64,000 bases of DNA from HGM04593 sp045636545 (GTDB lineage: Bacteria; Bacteroidota; Bacteroidia; Bacteroidales; Bacteroidaceae), in NCBI GenBank assembly GCA_045636545.1, contig JAZTXR010000007.1, positions 15,761 through 79,760 of the forward strand, in the 5' to 3' direction. The translations under genes and the position numbers were made by a program. Of the stretch, positions 59,787 through 64,000 are shown one piece after another. How positions within the stretch are numbered: position 1 is the stretch's first letter; each line of letters starts with the position of its first letter. Under the pieces are notes generated by a model. It had not been told where the DNA came from. It was given only the letters and a program-made list of their open reading frames with translations, and did not search any database.

Positions 59787-61880
59787 ATGGCAAACGAACT
59801 TCAATTTACCCGTAATATCGGTATTAGTGCTCACATCGATGCTGGTAAGACTACTACATCGGAGCGTATTTTGTTCTACACCGGTCTTTCGCACAAGATT
59901 GGTGAGGTGCACGATGGTGCTGCTACCATGGACTGGATGGAGCAGGAGCAGGAGCGTGGTATCACAATTACCTCTGCTGCTACTACTACTTTCTGGAACT
60001 GGAAGGATCAGCAGTACAAGTTCAACTTGATTGACACTCCGGGACACGTTGACTTTACTGCCGAGGTAGAGCGTTCATTGCGTGTGCTTGACGGTGCTAT
60101 CGCTGCTTTCTGTGCAGTAGGTGGTGTTGAGCCTCAGTCAGAGACTGTATGGCGCCAGGCTGACAAGTACAACGTTCCACGTATCGCTTACGTGAACAAG
60201 ATGGACCGTTCCGGTGCTGACTACTTCTCTGTAATGCGTCAGATGAAGGAGATTCTTGGTGCCAACCCATGTCCTGTGACAATTCCTATCGGTTCAGAGG
60301 AGAAGTTCCTTGGTGTAATCAACCTTATCACAATGAAGGCTCTCGTTTACAGAGATGGCGCTTTGGATTACACAGTAGAGGAGATTCCGGCTGAGTTGGT
60401 TGACGAGGCTAACCAGTGGAGAGAGCACCTTCTTGAGAAGGCTGCAGACTTCGATGAGGAGCTGATGATGAAGGTTCTTGAGGATCCCGAGTCTATCACA
60501 GAGGAGGAAATTATCGCAGCTATCCGTAAGGGTACACTTGCATTGGAGATTACTCCTATGACTTGTGGTTCTTCTTTCAAGAACAAGGGCGTTCAGCCAC
60601 TTCTTGACTTCGTGTGTGCATTCTTGCCTTCTCCACTCGATACTCCTGCCATTGAGGGTATGAACCCCAAGACAGATGAGATGGAGTCTCGCACACCATC
60701 AGAGGATGACAAGACATCTGCACTTGTGTTCAAGATTGCTACAAACCCATTCGTTGGTCGTCTGATCTACGTTCGTGTTTACTCAGGTAAGCTCGAGTCT
60801 GGTTCATATATCTATGACAGCCGTTCAGGCCGCAAGGAGCGTATCTCTCGTATGTTCCAGATGCACTCAAACAAGCAGAACCCTGTAGAGGTGCTCGGTG
60901 CCGGTGATATCGGTGCTGTTATTGGAATGAAGGACGTACGTACCGGTGATACCCTCTGTGCAGAGGAGGCTCCAATCGTACTTGAGTCAATGACATTCCC
61001 CGATCCTGTGATCTCTATCGCTGTAGAACCTAAGACACAGAAGGATCTTGACAAGCTCGCTAACGGTCTTGCCAAGCTCGCCGAGGAGGATCCTACATTT
61101 ACTGTAAGAACAGACGAGCAGTCAGGTCAGACAATCATCTCTGGTATGGGTGAGCTTCACCTTGAGATTATCATCGACCGTCTGAAGCGTGAGTTCAGCG
61201 TTGAGTGTAACCAGGGTCGTCCACAGGTTAGCTATAAGGAGGCTATCACAAGCACTGTTCAGGTTGACGAGACCTACAAGAAGCAGACCGGTGGTAAGGG
61301 TAAGTATGCGAAGATTCTTGTATCAGTTGGTCCTGCAGATGAGGATTTCAAGGAGGGTAACCTTCAGTTCGTGAACGAGGTTAAGGGTGGTAACGTTCCC
61401 AAGGAGTTCATCCCCTCGGTTCAGAAGGGCTTCCAGACAGCTGTCAAGGCTGGTGTCCTCGCCGGCTACCCAATGGAGTCTTTGAAGGTTGTTCTTCTCG
61501 ATGGTGGTTTCCACCCCGTTGACTCTGACCAGCTCTCGTTCGAGGTATGTGCTATCCAGGCATACAAGAACGCTTGTCAGAAGGCAAACCCTGTGCTCCT
61601 TGAGCCTGTGATGAAGCTTGAGGTCGTTACTCCCGAGGAGAGCATGGGTGATGTCATCGCCGACCTTAACAAGCGCCGTGGTCAGGTTGAGGGCTTTGAG
61701 ACAAGCCGTACCGGTGCCCGCATCGTTAAGGCGATGGTTCCGCTGTCTGAGATGTTCGGTTACGTGACTTCATTGCGTACCATCACTTCAGGTCGTGCGA
61801 CATCTTCAATGACATACGATCACCACGAGCAGGTAAGTGCTTCTTTGACAAAGCAGATACTTGAGGAACTCCAGAAGTAA
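59787..61880 (+). CDS. fusA: Elongation factor G
   Basis: A 697-residue translocase GTPase. G1 AHIDAGKTTTSERIL near 17-31, G2 ERGITITSAAT, G3 DTPGHVDFT near 80-88, G4 NKMDRSG near 138, then domains II-V with GMGELHLEIIIDRLKREF (III) and FGYVTSLRTITSGRAT (V). Typical length. The G-domain loops fit a translocating EF-G rather than the recycling paralogue, but this was not tested. It is followed by a stem-loop and rpsJ. Confidence 0.96.
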   Translation: MANELQFTRNIGISAHIDAGKTTTSERILFYTGLSHKIGEVHDGAATMDWMEQEQERGITITSAATTTFWNWKDQQYKFNLIDTPGHVDFTAEVERSLRVLDGAIAAFCAVGGVEPQSETVWRQADKYNVPRIAYVNKMDRSGADYFSVMRQMKEILGANPCPVTIPIGSEEKFLGVINLITMKALVYRDGALDYTVEEIPAELVDEANQWREHLLEKAADFDEELMMKVLEDPESITEEEIIAAIRKGTLALEITPMTCGSSFKNKGVQPLLDFVCAFLPSPLDTPAIEGMNPKTDEMESRTPSEDDKTSALVFKIATNPFVGRLIYVRVYSGKLESGSYIYDSRSGRKERISRMFQMHSNKQNPVEVLGAGDIGAVIGMKDVRTGDTLCAEEAPIVLESMTFPDPVISIAVEPKTQKDLDKLANGLAKLAEEDPTFTVRTDEQSGQTIISGMGELHLEIIIDRLKREFSVECNQGRPQVSYKEAITSTVQVDETYKKQTGGKGKYAKILVSVGPADEDFKEGNLQFVNEVKGGNVPKEFIPSVQKGFQTAVKAGVLAGYPMESLKVVLLDGGFHPVDSDQLSFEVCAIQAYKNACQKANPVLLEPVMKLEVVTPEESMGDVIADLNKRRGQVEGFETSRTGARIVKAMVPLSEMFGYVTSLRTITSGRATSSMTYDHHEQVSASLTKQILEELQK

Positions 61881-61890
61881 ATAAATAAAA

Positions 61891-61926
61891 GCCTGTCGGT
61901 TAGCGAATGACTCTTAACCGACAGGC
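61891..61926 (+). terminator. Stem-loop between fusA and rpsJ
   Basis: A perfect 12-bp stem (GCCTGTCGGTTA / TAACCGACAGGC) with a 12-nt loop, 10 bp past the fusA stop. It lacks a T-run, so it might be a partial terminator or processing site between the str and S10 groups rather than a full stop. Confidence 0.65.
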
Positions 61927-61960
61927 AATTGTAAATTTTATATAAAACCATTTAAAGACA

Positions 61961-62266
61961 ATGAGTCAGAAAATTAGAATCAAACTTAAATCTTACGATC
62001 ACAACTTGGTTGACAAGTCTGCTGAGAAGATTGTGAAGACAGTAAAGGCAACAGGTGCTATCGTCAGCGGTCCAATTCCATTGCCTACACACAAGCGTAT
62101 CTTCACCGTTAACCGTTCAACTTTCGTTAACAAGAAGAGCCGCGAGCAGTTCCAGCTCTCTTCATTCAAGAGGCTTATCGACATCTACAGCTCTACAGCA
62201 AAGACTGTTGATGCTCTTATGAAGCTTGAGTTGCCTTCAGGAGTTGAGGTTGAGATTAAAGTGTAA
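61961..62266 (+). CDS. rpsJ: 30S ribosomal protein S10
   Basis: A 101-residue protein of the 30S head that also binds NusB in antitermination. Conserved IRIKLKSYDHNLVDKSAEKI, GPIPLPTHKRIFTVNRSTFV with the exposed loop, and the C-terminal LPSGVEVEIKV are all present. First gene of the S10 operon, which continues rplC, rplD, rplW, rplB. Confidence 0.97.
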   Translation: MSQKIRIKLKSYDHNLVDKSAEKIVKTVKATGAIVSGPIPLPTHKRIFTVNRSTFVNKKSREQFQLSSFKRLIDIYSSTAKTVDALMKLELPSGVEVEIKV

Positions 62267-62304
62267 TTTTAATGCGAATTATTAATTTTTTAAATTAAAC
62301 TGAA

Positions 62305-62922
62305 ATGCCAGGATTATTAGGAAAAAAAATCGGAATGATGTCCGTTTTCAGTGCCGATGGTAAGAATGTTCCATGCACTGTTATCGAAGCAGGTCCTTGT
62401 GCAGTTACACAGGTGAAGACAATTGAGAAGGATGGCTATGAGGCTGTTCAGGTTGGCTTCCAGGATCAGAAGGAGAGCCGTATCAGTGCTCCTCTCGCAG
62501 GCCACTTCAAGAAGGCCGGTGTAGCTCCCAAGCGCCACTTGGCCGAGTTCAAGGGTTTTGAGACAGAGCTCGCTTTGGGCGATGTCATCACAGTAGATCT
62601 CTTTGCAGATACTGCTTACGTCAGCGTAACAGGTACTTCAAAGGGTAAGGGTTTCCAGGGTGTTGTTAAAAGACACAACTTTGGTGGTGTAGGTCAGGCT
62701 ACTCACGGTCAGCACAACCGCGCTCGCAAGCCGGGTTCTATCGGTGCTTGTTCATACCCTGCAAAGGTATTCAAGGGTCTCCGAATGGGTGGTCAGATGG
62801 GTAACGCACGTGTTACTACACACAACCTCCAGGTGTTAAAGGTAATTCCTGAGCACAACCTTTTGGTTATCAAGGGTTCTGTTCCAGGTTACAATGGTTC
62901 AATCGTAATAATTGAAAAGTAA
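62305..62922 (+). CDS. rplC: 50S ribosomal protein L3
   Basis: A 205-residue protein near the peptidyl-transferase centre. MPGLLGKKIGMMSVFSADGK, then KGKGFQGVVKRHNFGG, THGQHNRARKPGSIGACSYP and GLRMGGQMGNARVTTHNLQV are well conserved. Its stop overlaps the rplD start by one base (TAATG). Confidence 0.97.
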   Translation: MPGLLGKKIGMMSVFSADGKNVPCTVIEAGPCAVTQVKTIEKDGYEAVQVGFQDQKESRISAPLAGHFKKAGVAPKRHLAEFKGFETELALGDVITVDLFADTAYVSVTGTSKGKGFQGVVKRHNFGGVGQATHGQHNRARKPGSIGACSYPAKVFKGLRMGGQMGNARVTTHNLQVLKVIPEHNLLVIKGSVPGYNGSIVIIEK

Positions 62923-63563
62923 TGGAAATCAGCGTATTAAATATAAATGGTGAGAATACCGGCAGAAAGGTTGTCTTGGATGAGTCAATCTTCGGCATCG
63001 AGCCCAACGAGCACGTTGTATACATGGCCGTAAGACAGTATCTTGCTGCTCAGCGCCAGGGTACTCACAAGTCAAAGGAGAGAAGCGAGATTTCAGGTTC
63101 TACACGTAAGCTCGGTCGTCAGAAGGGCGGCGGTGGCGCACGTCGTGGTGACATCAACTCACCTCTGTTGGTTGGTGGTGCTCGCGTATTCGGTCCTACT
63201 CCACGTGATTATAGCTTCAAATTGAACAAGAAGGTTAAGCAGCTCGCTCGCAAGTCGGCTCTTTCACAGAAGGCTATCGACGGTGCGATTGTAGTTGTTG
63301 AGGACTTCAACTTCGAGGCTCCAAGTACAAAAGCTTTTGTTAATGTGTTAAATAATCTTAAAGTTTCTGATAAGAAACAGTTGTTCGTTTTGCCATCTAG
63401 CAATAAAGCAGTATATTTGTCAGCCAGAAATTTGAAGGGAACTCAGATGGCTATTGCTTCGGACATTAATACCTATGGTATTATGAATGCCGAGGTTTTG
63501 GTTGTGACTGAAAGTTCTCTCGAGGTAATTAATAACACACTGAATAAAACTAAGGAGGCATAA
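62922..63563 (+). CDS. rplD: 50S ribosomal protein L4
   Basis: A 213-residue protein lining the exit tunnel. Conserved loop region ISGSTRKLGRQKGGGGARRG, VGGARVFGPTPRDYSFKLNK and the C-terminal MNAEVLVVTESSLEVIN. Translationally coupled to rplC (1-bp overlap) and followed by rplW after 2 bp. Confidence 0.97.
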   Translation: MEISVLNINGENTGRKVVLDESIFGIEPNEHVVYMAVRQYLAAQRQGTHKSKERSEISGSTRKLGRQKGGGGARRGDINSPLLVGGARVFGPTPRDYSFKLNKKVKQLARKSALSQKAIDGAIVVVEDFNFEAPSTKAFVNVLNNLKVSDKKQLFVLPSSNKAVYLSARNLKGTQMAIASDINTYGIMNAEVLVVTESSLEVINNTLNKTKEA

Positions 63564-63565
63564 TA

Positions 63566-63856
63566 ATGGGAGTATTGATTAAACCTATAGTCACTGAGAA
63601 GATGACTAAGATTACTGACCAGTTGAACCGCTTTGGTTTTCTTGTTCGTCCCGAGGCTAACAAGTTGGTAATTAAGAAAGAGATTGAGGCGTTGTACAAT
63701 GTAACCGTAGTTGCTGTGAACACAATGAACTACGCAGGCAAGAGCAAGAGTCGTTACACAAAGGCTGGTTTCATCCAGGGCCGTACAAACGCTGTAAAGA
63801 AGGCTATCGTCACATTGAAGGAGGGCGATACAATTGATTTTTATAGTAACATTTAA
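63566..63856 (+). CDS. rplW: 50S ribosomal protein L23
   Basis: A 96-residue protein at the tunnel exit, where trigger factor and SRP dock. It begins MGVLIKPIVTEKMTKITDQL, with IKKEIEALYNVTVVAVNTMN and the basic GKSKSRYTKAGFIQGRTNAV loop as in other Bacteroidota. Followed by rplB after 5 bp. Confidence 0.96.
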   Translation: MGVLIKPIVTEKMTKITDQLNRFGFLVRPEANKLVIKKEIEALYNVTVVAVNTMNYAGKSKSRYTKAGFIQGRTNAVKKAIVTLKEGDTIDFYSNI

Positions 63857-63861
63857 TAGAG

Positions 63862-64000
63862 ATGGCAGTACGTAAATTTAAGCCTACAACACCGGGCCAG
63901 AGACATAAGATTATTGGTACCTTTGAAGAGATCACTGCTGCGGTACCAGAGAAATCGCTTGTAACCGGTAAGCGTTCAACAGGTGGACGTAACAACGACG
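63862..64000 (+). CDS. rplB: 50S ribosomal protein L2 (partial, continues past window)
   Basis: The first 46 codons of L2, cut by the right edge. MAVRKFKPTTPGQRHKIIGT and AVPEKSLVTGKRSTGGRNN correspond to the N-terminal extension of L2. The order rpsJ-rplC-rplD-rplW-rplB is the standard S10 operon. The missing part is due to the window edge. Confidence 0.95.
   Translation, partial: MAVRKFKPTTPGQRHKIIGTFEEITAAVPEKSLVTGKRSTGGRNND

Noticed and set aside
1..64000. tRNA, rRNA and CRISPR arrays
   Set aside because: I looked through the intergenic gaps and saw no cloverleaf-like sequence, rRNA segment or regularly spaced repeats.

Overview
The window looks like chromosomal DNA from a Bacteroidales bacterium (Bacteroides/Prevotella-like, probably gut-associated). 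Four things point there. Promoters fit the Bacteroidota pattern (TAnnTTTG at -7, TTTG about 19-20 nt upstream). Several genes belong to families largely confined to the phylum (UpxY, DUF3256, DUF4254, DUF4831). A B12-dependent class II ribonucleotide reductase lies beside dnaA. The capsule locus has the UpxY-Wza-Wzc layout typical of Bacteroidales. I did no database search; the taxonomic call rests on gene content and motifs.

Region 1 (1-23.1 kb, all minus strand, read right to left) is a surface polysaccharide locus cut by the left edge. A promoter near 23.05-23.08 kb precedes a UpxY-type antiterminator. Then come the export lipoprotein (Wza-like), the tyrosine autokinase (Wzc-like), its PHP-type phosphatase, a Wzx flippase, a radical SAM protein, a pyruvyl transferase, six or more GT2 enzymes, one GT8, a possible fucosyltransferase-like enzyme, a deacetylase-like lipoprotein, a membrane-anchored beta-propeller protein, a HAD-type protein and two acyltransferase-3 proteins. 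Genes are packed with 1-4 bp overlaps. No Wzy polymerase or initiating sugar-phosphate transferase is visible; they may lie beyond the left edge or elsewhere.

Region 2 (23.1-25.6 kb, minus) is an operon of DUF4254, a GT9 heptosyltransferase-like protein and a methyltransferase. Region 3 (25.7-29.6 kb) has pdxB, acpP-fabF-rnc (fatty acid synthesis and RNase III) and folB. Region 4 (29.6-42.9 kb) has nrdJ, dnaA, dnaX, a FtsB/DivIC-like protein, a LysM glucosaminidase, cdd, a small tyrosine phosphatase, ruvC, ribH, a TPR protein, recF and a DUF721/DciA-like gene, so it is rich in replication and repair genes. Region 5 (43-47.8 kb, plus) has a nucleoside permease, a BFN/UVR protein, rsmE, truA, a DMT transporter and a DUF3256 protein.

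Region 6 (47.9-55.7 kb, minus) has an outer-membrane barrel plus a large coiled-coil lipoprotein with a decayed IS transposase behind them, then capA, folD, ffh and a DUF4831 protein. Region 7 (55.8-64 kb, plus) has hpt-adk-obgE followed by the str/S10 ribosomal cluster (rpsL, rpsG, fusA, rpsJ, rplC, rplD, rplW, start of rplB).

The most unusual observations are: a composite palindromic repeat inserted in frame inside the capsule phosphatase gene; GT2 genes that share near-identical N-terminal modules with divergent tails; a 47-bp duplication of the ribH gene tail; paired 15-bp repeats upstream of nrdJ; and the orphan coiled-coil lipoprotein/barrel pair.
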